A stretch of 64,000 nt of DNA from Fulvitalea axinellae (GCF_036492835.1 NZ_AP025318.1:245147-309146), one strand, 5' to 3'. Counted from the first letter of the stretch, positions 27,137 through 36,300 are shown. Notes: generated by a model from the sequence alone, not told the origin. Numbers and translations: made by a program.

Positions 27137-27898
27137 TTACCCGAAAATAGTGTTAAGAGTGGCGGCCAAACGCATTCCGCCTTTACGCAACTGACCTTCG
27201 AGCGTATCCAGATGTTCGTAAATATATCTGTAAGAAAGTTTTCCGTTACCGATGTTGTAAATCGCTGGACGGTAAGAGATGTTCTCCTTTACCCAATCGT
27301 CAATATTGTCGTTTTGCCACTGCTTTTTCTCAGCTTTTGTATAGTGGTCCAGTTTATTGGCGTATTCGGTATAGCTAAGCTGTTGCTTGTCGATAATACC
27401 CGAATCCCAAACGCGGTGAAGATTTGATTTTCTCCAAAACCACTCAACTTTCACATCGTTGGCGCCCCTGTCAGTGCCGTTACCTACGTGCAAAGGCTGG
27501 TGAACATCACCCATCATATGCACCAGGCCCCTCAGCGCAAATTTTTTCTCTTCCAAAGTAGCCGTTTCCGAAGCCAAAGTCTTCTTGAAACGCGCTATAG
27601 CCTCAATAATGTCGCCACAAGAATCTTTCTCCACTTCCGCATAAGTCTTTCCGTCCGGGATGGTAGCGTAATGCCAGCAATGGGTATGGTCGTACTTCGA
27701 ATCCGACTTAATAAAATCGAACCAGTTTGAAGCGCCGGCCAAATCCTCATCTCCCAAAATCTTTTTCACTTCCTTCGCAGCTTTTTTAGAAAGATGCCTC
27801 TGCGCCAACTCTCCAATTACGCGATGGCCTGTCTGTCCCCAAGCCCAAGCGCTCTGAGCCGCAAATACCAACGCGACTACCCACAATAGTTTTTTCAT
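27137..27898 (-). CDS. secreted S1/P1-type nuclease
   Basis: The 253-residue protein has a signal peptide ending AQSAWA, so that the mature N-terminal Trp (WGQTGHR) can bind zinc as in S1/P1 nucleases. Other zinc ligands are seen in WFDFIKSD, HTHCWHYATIP, GLVHMMGDVHQPLHVGNGTDRGANDV and SNLHRVWDSGII. Three zinc ions form the active site and the enzyme cleaves single-stranded RNA and DNA in the periplasm or outside, often for phosphate or nucleoside supply. All ligand motifs are present. Single gene, convergent with the saccharopine dehydrogenase family gene. Confidence 0.95.
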   Translation of the reverse strand: MKKLLWVVALVFAAQSAWAWGQTGHRVIGELAQRHLSKKAAKEVKKILGDEDLAGASNWFDFIKSDSKYDHTHCWHYATIPDGKTYAEVEKDSCGDIIEAIARFKKTLASETATLEEKKFALRGLVHMMGDVHQPLHVGNGTDRGANDVKVEWFWRKSNLHRVWDSGIIDKQQLSYTEYANKLDHYTKAEKKQWQNDNIDDWVKENISYRPAIYNIGNGKLSYRYIYEHLDTLEGQLRKGGMRLAATLNTIFG

Positions 27899-28232
27899 CG
27901 GAATAATCCTTTACTCTTAAACAATGGCAAACGCCGTTCTCTTGACCAAAAACGTTTTCCCCCTGCGGTTCGTCTGTCATGTATAAACAAAGTGGCCGAT
28001 ACGGATAGGAAAACAAAAAAAGTAAAAGCCTTATCGTGTAATTAAAATATAGATAAGAACAAGGCTCAACCCTTTGAAGCAAACTTATGGCTTTATTAAA
28101 TACCAGTCAAGAATCGTTTGTCATGGTAGCAGTACGTATGAAAAATAACATCTAGGCGATTATAAAAAAACAACACTAATAATATGTAATGAATTACCGT
28201 TAATATGTATATCTCCGATAGAGAAGTCTCAT
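27899..28232. other. intergenic region between nuclease and the 1016-residue orphan
   Basis: About 330 bases, AT-rich toward the right. It includes the sequence AAAACGTTTT at 27949-27958 upstream of the nuclease start, which could be a regulator site or chance. No gene or clear terminator is seen for the orphan ending at 28233. Confidence 0.4.
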
Positions 28233-31200
28233 TTAAAGCTCGCCAAAAGCAGTGTTATAACGAACATTTGCCACTCCACGCGCCATTAGCCCATGTTCTT
28301 TTCTGAGTTCATTTTCAAATCCCACAAATAACAAGTTATAGTAACCGTTATTTGCAAGTGTAGCTTTGGATCGTTCTGCTTCTCCGATATTTGCGCTCAT
28401 GAGTTGTTCTTCTATATACTCTTGCATTTCCATAAAATACCTGAAGGCATTCGCATCATTGAAAAACCGGGCAAACTCTTTCATTTCCTTAGCTTTACAA
28501 TTCTCAACCAACGCTTCGAATATAGATCGTCCAAATTGTATAAAACCTGGTGATAACACCTGAAAAACAGATTTTTGCCCAAACCCCATCCGTCCCCGGC
28601 CCCCTTCGGTATAATAAGAAACAGACGAATCAGTCATCTTATCGGGCACATTGACTTGGCAATAACCGGAATCCGTAGGCGTATTCTGCAAGCTTTCGGA
28701 ACAGCCTCTATCCTGTCCCTTTCTAGCGCCTCGTACCCAGTGCATATCGCCTGTCCAGATTCTCCTAAGAGGGTCCGAATCGTCCACTCTATTTACAGTC
28801 GCTAATTTTTTGAACCCATTCGATCCTTTTTCCCTGAATTTATCAATAAGCCACCGCCCCGTCTCCGTAGTCATCAAGCTTGCGAACATGGACATAGTTC
28901 CGTAGTCAAACTCAGATGTTGTGGTCCCCAAAGCTCCAATTGTCTTAATTCCTGTTCTACCAATTGCCAAATCCTGCCACTGATCATCAAAATGAGCTTT
29001 CGTCTCATCCGACATTCTGGCACGGTCAGGCGACCAGATAGGCAAGCGAAATTCTGACAACTCCTTTATAAGACCTTGCTGTTCCAAGCGAACGTTCCTC
29101 AAAACCCCCATCATTACAGGCGTGAACGGATGCGAAGCTCCCATTTCCGTCACTGGATGTTCGCTGTACCAACGGAAAACCAAACGCTCAATCGTATGCA
29201 GTAAACTTAACCCGTTATGCAGACGGAACTGTTTGGCCCGAGTATCCACTCGCCTTTCCCTGATCACAGGAGTAACTCCCAAGGAATTTTCACTGTCCTC
29301 ATCCATCCTTTCGTGAAATTCCCGATGGAAGCGCAAACGCTCGTCATACAGCTTACTCTCCCGAAACTTATTCCATTTTCCCTTATGTGCTTTCTCGTCA
29401 TAAGGAGCATCTAGCTTCTTCGTAAATTCTTCAAACAATCCGGGAACGGTATGCTCTGCGAAGCTAGCTTGCAATTCCTCCCACTCCTTAACATACTGTT
29501 TCTCTAAGTTGACCTCATTTCTAAATGACCAAATGGAATCGTCATCGTCAACCAGAGTCTCAGGGTTGGGCACATAGCGAATCCCCGAAGCTTTTTCCTT
29601 TAACGCCTCCAATTCCACCCCCTGACGGCTCAACTCCCTTTCGCGTTTATGCATCTCGGCAAGTTCCCGCTCATGATCCGTCTTCTTCGTTCTGAACCGG
29701 GCGACTTCTTCTTCTACCGCTTCAGTATCATAATCCAATCCTGGGTAAACCTCCGCATCAAATTTGGTCCTATACTTTGATTCTGCTTCTTGTCTTTCAG
29801 CCCCTTCTTTCCCTTCCAGTTCACCCGTAAGCCCTCTTTTGTACGCCCTGTCTTCAGTAAGCTGACTAGCCCACTTATAATATTTCTTAGTATCCTCTCC
29901 CGATACTTTCCCTTTCCTAGAAACCTCGGCAAAAGCAGGCGCGCTCCCCTCCGAAATACTAGTGCAGGCTGTAGAGAGCCCTTCAATATTCATTTCGTAC
30001 TCTTCCAGATCTTGCCTTAAGGATTCACCTCTGGTACTCATTTCCATTCGCTCCTCATCAATGGCATTCCCCTCAGCCTCCAATTTCTGATATTCTTCCG
30101 ACGGCCTTAGCCTAATATCTTTTTCCTCCGGAAGGGTATGATATTTCCCCAAAAGTCGTCCTATTTCGGTTACGGTCTCACTTGTTCTATCCTTCCTCCC
30201 AATCTTCTTGGTTGATCTACATAAAACTTGGTCTTGCAACTCTCTTTCCCTCTCCAAGCCAACAAGCCTTCGCTTCCGAAGCATCACTCTAAGTTTGGCG
30301 TCATCCAACAATCCCTTTTGCCCTTTACCCGGCGAAAGCCTTGCCAACGCCACCTTATTTCGGAACCCCGTCCTATATTCATTAGTGCTTATATGAGCGA
30401 TTCTTTTCTGTTCAACCGGCCCTACCGCATTTTCCAAACCATCTTGAAGTTTATACCATCCTCCATATTCGGTATCCACAACAGACATAAGGCCTTTATG
30501 CAAAGCTGCGACTCCCGTATCACCTGTTCTTAACTTTCTTAGCTGTGCTTCTTTTTCCGCAATGTCATGCCTAACCGCAGCTTCACAATCCACAATTTCA
30601 CTATATTTGGTGTCGTCCCCTGTTTCATGGTCGAACGCCTCCTTGTCCATTAGAATCCCACCCAAAGTATCATACAGATCTGCCAAGTCTCCCAAACATG
30701 TTTCGATGTTCTGAATAGCGTTATTGTATTTGTATGCGGGATTTACCAATTTCTCGATATAGGAGTCCTTTACTCTTTTCATCTCACCTTCCAACCGCTC
30801 GGCTTCGGCCTCCAACACCTTAAACGCTTCCTTGTACGCCTCCTTTTCTTCTTCCAGTTCCCGTATCCGCTCCCTTATCTGTGCTTCCTCCGCCTCTGCG
30901 TATTCCAATCCCTTTTTATCAAAATCAAGAGCGGACCTAAAATCCTCGACCTCTGGAACGCTCAGCATCTCATATTCCAGTTCTTCTTTTCCGTGCTTAG
31001 GGTTTACAAAATCTACGGTAAGGTGCTCTAGTTTTATCTTGGACCCTTCTACATCCCTGCGTAAAGAAATCGGAGTCGACGCTCCCGAACCCGGTGACGC
31101 CCCTTTTGATCCAGAAGCACCATGCTTATCAAGCTCTTCAAAAAATTGCTCTTTGGTGATCATGCACTGTACGGGAGGAGGCATAACAAACCCCTTTCCC

Positions 31201-31283
31201 TTGGAAACACCACCCACTCCGCCAGTCTTATTCGCCGTTTCCGTCTCCGTTTTCTTCGCCTGCCTTCCCGCTCCTTTAAACAT
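28233..31283 (-). CDS. large orphan effector-like protein: P-P-V-Q-C tail, coiled coils, M91-like C-terminus lacking HExxH
   Basis: At 1016 residues this is the largest orphan of the set. The tail is Lys/Thr/Gly-rich (MFKGAGRQAKKTETETANKT...) and ends in PPPVQC at residues 35-40. From about 110 to 650 it is strongly charged with long coiled-coil runs (QIRERIRELEEEKEAYKEA, LEGEMKRVKDSYIEKL). The last 220 residues recall an M91/NleD-like domain: LMTTETGRWLIDKF (803-816), SPGFIQFGRSIFEALVEN (911-928) and VGFENELRKEHGLMAR (987-1002). Where active enzymes have HExxH this protein has R-S-I-F-E (919-923), while the E-N-x-L-R-x-E block is kept. No signal peptide or membrane helix. It lies next to parA, divergently transcribed. 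Function unknown; an injected or surface-presented pseudo-enzyme is one possibility. Confidence 0.75.
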   Translation of the reverse strand: MFKGAGRQAKKTETETANKTGGVGGVSKGKGFVMPPPVQCMITKEQFFEELDKHGASGSKGASPGSGASTPISLRRDVEGSKIKLEHLTVDFVNPKHGKEELEYEMLSVPEVEDFRSALDFDKKGLEYAEAEEAQIRERIRELEEEKEAYKEAFKVLEAEAERLEGEMKRVKDSYIEKLVNPAYKYNNAIQNIETCLGDLADLYDTLGGILMDKEAFDHETGDDTKYSEIVDCEAAVRHDIAEKEAQLRKLRTGDTGVAALHKGLMSVVDTEYGGWYKLQDGLENAVGPVEQKRIAHISTNEYRTGFRNKVALARLSPGKGQKGLLDDAKLRVMLRKRRLVGLERERELQDQVLCRSTKKIGRKDRTSETVTEIGRLLGKYHTLPEEKDIRLRPSEEYQKLEAEGNAIDEERMEMSTRGESLRQDLEEYEMNIEGLSTACTSISEGSAPAFAEVSRKGKVSGEDTKKYYKWASQLTEDRAYKRGLTGELEGKEGAERQEAESKYRTKFDAEVYPGLDYDTEAVEEEVARFRTKKTDHERELAEMHKRERELSRQGVELEALKEKASGIRYVPNPETLVDDDDSIWSFRNEVNLEKQYVKEWEELQASFAEHTVPGLFEEFTKKLDAPYDEKAHKGKWNKFRESKLYDERLRFHREFHERMDEDSENSLGVTPVIRERRVDTRAKQFRLHNGLSLLHTIERLVFRWYSEHPVTEMGASHPFTPVMMGVLRNVRLEQQGLIKELSEFRLPIWSPDRARMSDETKAHFDDQWQDLAIGRTGIKTIGALGTTTSEFDYGTMSMFASLMTTETGRWLIDKFREKGSNGFKKLATVNRVDDSDPLRRIWTGDMHWVRGARKGQDRGCSESLQNTPTDSGYCQVNVPDKMTDSSVSYYTEGGRGRMGFGQKSVFQVLSPGFIQFGRSIFEALVENCKAKEMKEFARFFNDANAFRYFMEMQEYIEEQLMSANIGEAERSKATLANNGYYNLLFVGFENELRKEHGLMARGVANVRYNTAFGEL

Positions 31284-31444
31284 ATCCCCGGATTTCCCTC
31301 CTTCTCATAACCGTATTTAGGCCCCGGGGTTCGAAGTCATTTATTTATTGTCTGGAAGGAGATAAACTGCAAAGATTGTTTTTCTATTATTTTAAAATTA
31401 AATACCTTTATTTCTCTTATTTAGGATTCTTTGATATCATTATC

Positions 31445-32410
31445 ATGAATAATAGCGACGTAATTTCATTTTTTAAGAAAAATCCTGCCCTCTCGCTCAA
31501 GAAAATCGAGGAAGAAGCGGGAATCCCGAACTATCTTTCCAAAGTTCTCAAAGGAGCCCACGCTCTCAACGAGAACAATCTCCAAAAACTCAAGCCTACA
31601 TTAGTCAAATACGGCTACAAAGAGACTTCGGGAGCCAAGATCATCGCCGTAGCGAATCACAAAGGCGGAGTGGCCAAAACCACCACCTCGGTAAATCTGG
31701 CAAAGGCGATCCATATTTCCGGCAAGAAAGTGCTCTTGGTTGACGCCGATCCGCAGGGCAACGCGTCGCAGTCACTCAACTTTGTGGATGACCAGATGCC
31801 GGAATATCACTTCGCGAACGCCCTTACTTTTGACGAAGAGCGCAACCGCAATATCGTCGAATGCATCTACGAAGTAGAAGAAGGATTTGATATCTGCCCT
31901 ACCGACCTGTCTCTATCTCCGGTAGCGAACGAGCTCGGTGGCAAGCGGGCCAAAGGCTACGACCGGATGAACAAAGTGCTTCACCCGGCCAAAAAGATGT
32001 ACGATTACATAATCATCGATACGCCACCAAACCTCGATATGCTTACCGCAAATGCCATTTGCGCATGCACCTCGGTATTGGTGACTGTCCAGCCTGAGTA
32101 CTCGGCCTACCGCGGGCTTTCGGATTTATTCGAATTTATCTTCGACGAAGACTGGGAGTACTTCAACAAGCATATCAGCATCGAAGGAATCGTATTCACT
32201 TTGGTGGACCAAAGGAAGAAAATCCATCAAGAGTATATGCAGGTAATCCGTGAGGAATTCGCCCGCTACCGAGTGTTCGATACTTTTGTCCGTACCAACG
32301 TTGCCCTTCCGGAAGCCACAAACGCTGGCATGGACATCTTCAGCTACAGCCCGGATTCGCACGGTGCGAACGACTATACCAACTTAGCGAAGGAGGTCAT
32401 CAATGGCTAA
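31445..32410 (+). CDS. parA: ParA partition ATPase (with N-terminal helix-turn-helix)
   Basis: The ATG at 31445 gives 321 residues; an upstream frame adds 23 hydrophobic residues of no value. The first 60 residues look like a helix-turn-helix (LSLKKIEEEAGIPNYLSKVL), as in type Ia partition ATPases that repress their own operon. The ATPase core shows the deviant Walker A (ANHKGGVAKTTTSVNLAKA), VLLVDADPQGNASQS and the Walker B-like IIIDTPPNLDML. ParA positions the replicon by ATP-driven gradients on the nucleoid. Its stop overlaps the parB start by eight bases, so the two are co-translated. Likely autoregulated. Confidence 0.96.
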   Translation: MNNSDVISFFKKNPALSLKKIEEEAGIPNYLSKVLKGAHALNENNLQKLKPTLVKYGYKETSGAKIIAVANHKGGVAKTTTSVNLAKAIHISGKKVLLVDADPQGNASQSLNFVDDQMPEYHFANALTFDEERNRNIVECIYEVEEGFDICPTDLSLSPVANELGGKRAKGYDRMNKVLHPAKKMYDYIIIDTPPNLDMLTANAICACTSVLVTVQPEYSAYRGLSDLFEFIFDEDWEYFNKHISIEGIVFTLVDQRKKIHQEYMQVIREEFARYRVFDTFVRTNVALPEATNAGMDIFSYSPDSHGANDYTNLAKEVING

Positions 32411-33506
32411 AAAGAAAATACAAGTAAGGCGCCGCGGAGTGGAAAGGCCAGTCAGGTCAACCGCCCCGAAGGCCGTCGAGACAGCAACGCAACAGGCCGT
32501 AGCCGAAAGCGCGAGCGAGCATATCAGCCCGACAGGTAACGCAGGGAAGATGCTCAGAGAAATCGCCCAAGGGAGAAAAGAGTATATCGGGGGAATCGGT
32601 TTCACCACATCCGACGACCCGAGAATATCCATTCATCCGGAGCTCCGCCACTTTATTCCGAAGCTTACCAGACAGGAAAAGGCCAAGCTTAGGGAGAGCA
32701 TCCTGAGAGACGGATGCCGGGACGCCATCCTGCTTTGGAGGGCCGGCGAGGACGAATGGTTTATAGTGGACGGCCACAACCGCTATGCTATTTGCCACGA
32801 ACTCGATTTGGAATTCCCATATAGGCTTACCGATTTCTCGGGGCTTCCGGAAGCGAAAAGCTTCATGCTGGACCTTCAGCTGGGCAAAAGGAACCTTGTG
32901 AAATGGCAAGTGTCCTACTTCCGGGGCATGAAATACGTGCAGTCAAAAAACCAGCACGGAGGCCACAGAACATCAAGTGAACAAAATGTTCACTTGGGCA
33001 ACAACGCCGACGAGGCAAGTGAACAAAATGTTCACTTGAAAAAAGTAAGTGAACGGTTGGCCGAGGAATTCGGCGTAAGCCATATGACTATCCAGCGCGA
33101 CGCCCGCTTTTACCAAGGCGTGGAAGCGCTTCCGAAGGACGTACGGGAACGGCTGATGAACCGGGTGGTACGAATCAACAAACAGTTCGTGGAGCAAGTG
33201 GGAGCGAAGAGAAACGACCGCTTCGCCGATCCAAATGAGGTAATGGATTACCTCAAAGGAAAACTGAGCCTTGACGAGGAAAACGCCACGGAAAAAGACC
33301 GGGAATGGATCAAGGAATATTTGCCGGACGCTGCCCCGGCAACTAGCCCCAGGCCGGAGTTCGACGCCAAAGAATTCAAGAAAAAGGAATTGGCCAAATG
33401 CCGGAAGATGATCAAAAACATCAGTTCCGACGACAAAGAATCCGTCCTGAAAATATATCAGGATATTGTTTCGATAATAAAGAAAGAAATTTCGGAGAAC
33501 ATCTAA
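32403..33506 (+). CDS. parB: ParB centromere-binding protein
   Basis: The 367-residue product has the ParB N-terminal nuclease-like domain (LRESILRDGCRDAILL, EWFIVDGHNRYAICHELDLEFPYR), then a linker, a helix-turn-helix (ERLAEEFGVSHMTIQRDARF) at about 215-240, and a charged C-terminus probably for dimerisation. Its start overlaps parA by eight bases. The linker holds the repeated peptide SEQNVHL at about 192-198 and 206-212, each encoded by a perfect DNA palindrome (see 32974 and 33016), plus a third half-site, so the gene itself probably carries its own binding sites. Together with parA it forms the partition cassette of this replicon. Confidence 0.95.
   Translation: MAKKKIQVRRRGVERPVRSTAPKAVETATQQAVAESASEHISPTGNAGKMLREIAQGRKEYIGGIGFTTSDDPRISIHPELRHFIPKLTRQEKAKLRESILRDGCRDAILLWRAGEDEWFIVDGHNRYAICHELDLEFPYRLTDFSGLPEAKSFMLDLQLGKRNLVKWQVSYFRGMKYVQSKNQHGGHRTSSEQNVHLGNNADEASEQNVHLKKVSERLAEEFGVSHMTIQRDARFYQGVEALPKDVRERLMNRVVRINKQFVEQVGAKRNDRFADPNEVMDYLKGKLSLDEENATEKDREWIKEYLPDAAPATSPRPEFDAKEFKKKELAKCRKMIKNISSDDKESVLKIYQDIVSIIKKEISENI
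32974..32996. promoter_or_regulatory. candidate parS-type palindrome 1 inside parB
   Basis: Arms CAAGTGAACA and TGTTCACTTG are exact reverse complements and flank AAA, giving a 23-base palindrome. The same 23 bases recur at 33016. Ten-base perfect arms, twice within 65 bases, are unlikely by chance and suggest a ParB binding site. Confidence 0.7.
33016..33038. promoter_or_regulatory. candidate parS-type palindrome 2 inside parB
   Basis: Identical to the site at 32974-32996, 42 bases further on (centre to centre), which is four helical turns. A half-site TAAGTGAAC follows at 33046-33054. Both lie in the same reading frame and code for SEQNVHL. Confidence 0.7.
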
Positions 33507-33531
33507 ACGATATTCTTCCGAAGATAAAGAG

Positions 33532-33560
33532 CCAAAAGGGGACCTGTATGGATCCCCTTT
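33532..33560 (+). terminator. intrinsic terminator after parB
   Basis: AAAAGGGGA pairs with TCCCCTTTT around a ten-base loop with a T run. It ends the parAB unit. Confidence 0.8.
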
Positions 33561-33712
33561 TTCTTTGTTCCGAAATTGTTCAAACTATTTTCGAGCATGG
33601 CGTGTAAGTTCCCAGTCGCCTTAACAAGGCTTTCCAATATCGGTTTCGTTAACTTGTACTTAATGTTTACCCGACACAAACGCCGTAAGTTTTGGCCCTA
33701 ATTCCCACTAAC

Positions 33713-34222
33713 ATGAACGAAAAAAGAAAGACTCAAATCACAGTAATCGGCGATTCGAAACCGGAACTGGAAACGGAGAGAATCGCATTGGAGGTAGGAG
33801 AGATGATAGGAAAGCTTGGCGCTATAGCCATTACCGGCGGGCGGGGAGGCGTGATGAAAGCCGTTGCCAAAGGCATAGACAAGGCGGGCGGTATATGCGT
33901 AGGAATTTTGCCGACAAACGAATTTTCAGAATCGAACGCTTACAACCATATCGTGATTCCTACGGATATTGGCCATGCCAGAAATTCGATTACCGTTATG
34001 GCAGGAGATCTGGTAATAGCGATAGGTGGTGGTGCCGGGACTTTGTCCGAAATTAGTTTCGCTTGGATTTACGGAAAGACTGTTTTCGCCTACGAAGGCT
34101 CTGAGGGTTGGTCAAAAGCTCTGGCGAACCAACGATTGGACGAAAAAAGGCGTGACCAGATTATCGGATTTAAAAGCGTTAGCGAACTGGAAAAAAAAAT
34201 AAAACCTTTGATCCGGAGATAG
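33713..34222 (+). CDS. LOG-like Rossmann protein (TIGR00725 type)
   Basis: The ATG at 33713 gives 169 residues. It has a Rossmann-like opening (TQITVIGDSKPE), ITGGRGGVMKAVAKGIDKAGG, the loop AYNHIVIPTDIGHARN and GGGAGTLSEISFAWIYGK. The last motif is close to the P-G-G-x-G-T-x-x-E site of LOG-type nucleotide-binding proteins, with the Pro absent. Proteins of this TIGR00725 type are found widely in Bacteroidota and archaea without a proven role; nucleotide or nucleoside phosphate binding is likely. It sits between parB and rep, convergent with rep, and shares a bidirectional terminator. Confidence 0.88.
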   Translation: MNEKRKTQITVIGDSKPELETERIALEVGEMIGKLGAIAITGGRGGVMKAVAKGIDKAGGICVGILPTNEFSESNAYNHIVIPTDIGHARNSITVMAGDLVIAIGGGAGTLSEISFAWIYGKTVFAYEGSEGWSKALANQRLDEKRRDQIIGFKSVSELEKKIKPLIRR

Positions 34223-34242
34223 GATCTGACTGGCTCAAAAAC

Positions 34243-34279
34243 AAAAAGCCCCTGATTAATCGAATATCAGGGGCTTTTT
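34243..34279. terminator. bidirectional terminator between LOG-like gene and rep
   Basis: AAAAAGCCCCTGAT pairs with ATCAGGGGCTTTTT over a short loop. A and T runs lie on both sides, fitting use by both convergent genes. Confidence 0.88.
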
Positions 34280-34294
34280 CAATATCAAGATTCC

Positions 34295-35701
34295 TTAACC
34301 TCGATACTCGATTCCGTATTTGCTTTTCGCATAACCGACAGGTCCCGCTTCCAATATCCCATAATCTTCCGGGGAATTGGCTTTGATATAGGCCTCGCGA
34401 ATCAAATTAAAATCAGCCCGGAGCTTATAGTTGTCTACCAAAGCCTGGTTGAAATCCACACCTTCTTCCAGCAAACCTTGGATCTTGTCCAAGATAGCGG
34501 GACTTACGCCGAGTTCGTCTTCGTCCATTACGAATAGGGCTTCCTCCAATATCTCATCCACATCGTATTTGTCAAAAATGGATTTGCGGTAAAGATCCCA
34601 CTCGGCGGGAATCCTTTGTTCTATTTCCCGAATCTCTTTTTCCTTAGCTTTGGCTTGGCTTTCCTTTCTTTGGTCTTCCATACTCTTCGCAGCCTTTTTG
34701 GCTTCGGTCTCGAAAGCCTCGTCAAAGTACCCGTCCTTTAAGGCTTTGATCAAATAACCGACAGGGTTCTCGATCGACTCCTTGGTAGCTACCTGTTCCA
34801 CATAAAAATCTACACGGTCCTGCCCATATGCTTTTATAAAGCGCCTGTACTTTTCGGGAGTAAGGAAAGAAGGCTTTTCCTTTTTTACTTTTGTTGAAGT
34901 CACATCATGCCCAGCTTCGGAAGTTGTGGCGGTAGGGCCTATATTTTCAGGAGAATCTACCACCTCGTGACTTACATCCTGGATTTGGTCACGAACCACA
35001 TTATTGTCCGACTTTCCAAGGTCAAACCTAAGGCTTACAACTTTTCGGCCTTTCTTCACCAAAGTCATATCGACACGCAAATCGGACAGCTCGTTGATTT
35101 CGGCTATCGACGGCATCAGCACACGGCTTTTCAATGCGTCAAACCTTGGGTACTTGTCTTCGATTCCCAAATACATTTTAAAATTCTCGACCGATATTTC
35201 CCTGTAACCTATATTAAGGTATTGCTTCAGGAGTTCGTAAATACGGGTGGAGTGGACTTTCCTGAACCTGTATGTGTAGCGCAGATAGTATTGCGTAAAA
35301 TTATCCTTCAGGTTCAAGAGAAGGTCCCGGGCGTCGTCATTGAACTTCATTTCTATATAATCGCCCGTGAGTTCCTTTCCCGAAGCTTCCGATATCAGGT
35401 TGCGGACTTTCCAAGTTCCGTCGGGATTCTGGACTTGGATCGTCAAACTGACCAGCTCGGACGCTGCTTTCTTTGTAGCCGTATAGTCGCTTCCCTGTAA
35501 TTTCTCCTGTTCGGGCTTGTCCAATATTTCCCGGATGGGAATTCTCATGGTTTCGAAGGTGTCATCGTCTTTCTGAATCCTGGCGCACATCAGCGCCACT
35601 ATACGCTGGTGGTATATGGTAAGGGGAGCGGTGTGGCGCGCTTCAATAAAACGGTTGCTCTTTACGATCCTATAGTTAAGGTACTTTCCTTCGTTTTCCA
35701 T
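34295..35701 (-). CDS. replication initiator, Rep_3 (RepB) superfamily
   Basis: The ATG at 35701 gives 468 residues. Rep_3 features are the opening YRIVKSNRFIEARHTAPLTIYHQRIVALMCARI, FKMYLGIEDKYPRFDALKSRVLMPSIAEIN and KKGRKVVSLRFDL, matching the two winged-helix domains in residues about 15-250. The C-terminal 200 residues are charged and less conserved, with helical stretches (MEDQRKESQAKAKEKEIREIEQ). Such initiators bind iterons next to the gene and open the origin. Here the gene reads away from an iteron field at 35820-36140. This makes the replicon identity clear, although size and copy number are not known. Confidence 0.94.
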   Translation of the reverse strand: MENEGKYLNYRIVKSNRFIEARHTAPLTIYHQRIVALMCARIQKDDDTFETMRIPIREILDKPEQEKLQGSDYTATKKAASELVSLTIQVQNPDGTWKVRNLISEASGKELTGDYIEMKFNDDARDLLLNLKDNFTQYYLRYTYRFRKVHSTRIYELLKQYLNIGYREISVENFKMYLGIEDKYPRFDALKSRVLMPSIAEINELSDLRVDMTLVKKGRKVVSLRFDLGKSDNNVVRDQIQDVSHEVVDSPENIGPTATTSEAGHDVTSTKVKKEKPSFLTPEKYRRFIKAYGQDRVDFYVEQVATKESIENPVGYLIKALKDGYFDEAFETEAKKAAKSMEDQRKESQAKAKEKEIREIEQRIPAEWDLYRKSIFDKYDVDEILEEALFVMDEDELGVSPAILDKIQGLLEEGVDFNQALVDNYKLRADFNLIREAYIKANSPEDYGILEAGPVGYAKSKYGIEYRG

Positions 35702-36300
35702 AGTCCCAACAATTATATACACGCTCGGAGAAGTATCCGGGCAAATAGGCGTTTTCAGAAACCCTTTCGCCGAAATACAAAAACTGAGTGATTTTGATCA
35801 AAAAACAAATATCCCAACACTTGTGTACACGGCACCCCGGCTAAACAGGAGATTTTTGTGTAGACAAATAAAAATACAGCCTTTACCCCAACAGTTCAAG
35901 TCAATTCGTCGGGTTTTGATGGGGTTTTAAGCACAAAGAGGGGCTTTGTGTACATTTTTGTTGGGAATAAAGGGGGATTCTGTTGGGGAAAGTAGAAAGT
36001 TGATGGGGTTAAGGGGATTTCTGTTGGGGTTGTGTACAAAATCGGTGTGGTTAAAGGGGAGTATTGATGGGGTTTAAGGGGGATTCTGTTGGGGTTATGT
36101 ACATTCTTGTTGGGAGTTAGCGGGGTTTCTGTTGGGGTATAGGCTTGTGAAAGATTGTGAATCAGAAAGTTACAGGGCCCGAAAACAATTAAAACATATT
36201 AAAATAATTAAAACAACAACAAAAGAGGGTAAAACTGTTGTGATTTTATATCATTTATATTCCCTTAGGAGAAATAACAAAACCCAAATAGCCTTACGCT
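35702..36300. repeat. replication origin with iteron-like repeats and AT-rich segment
   Basis: About 600 gene-free bases between rep and the ATPase gene. The motif CTGTTGGGG occurs at 35980, 36021, 36086 and 36129 and inverted as CCCCAACAG at 35886. TTGTGTACA or close variants occur at 35821, 35856, 35946, 36030 and 36095, and TGATGGGGTT at 35917, 36001 and 36065. Two long composites of about 39 bases (36001-36038 and 36065-36103) combine all three. An A-rich stretch with AATTAAAACA repeats at 36185-36230 could be the unwinding element. No DnaA box with a perfect match was found by eye. Confidence 0.85.

Noticed and set aside
27949-27958. AAAACGTTTT palindrome upstream of the nuclease gene
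   Set aside because: Ten bases, AT-rich on both sides and no related site at a similar position in neighbouring genes; chance cannot be excluded.
5613-31283. DUF4157 domain in the orphan proteins
   Set aside because: I looked for the H-E-x-x-H-V-x-Q-Q type motif of DUF4157 in the orphans and did not find it, so the link to injection-system cargo rests only on the N-terminal box and body resemblance.
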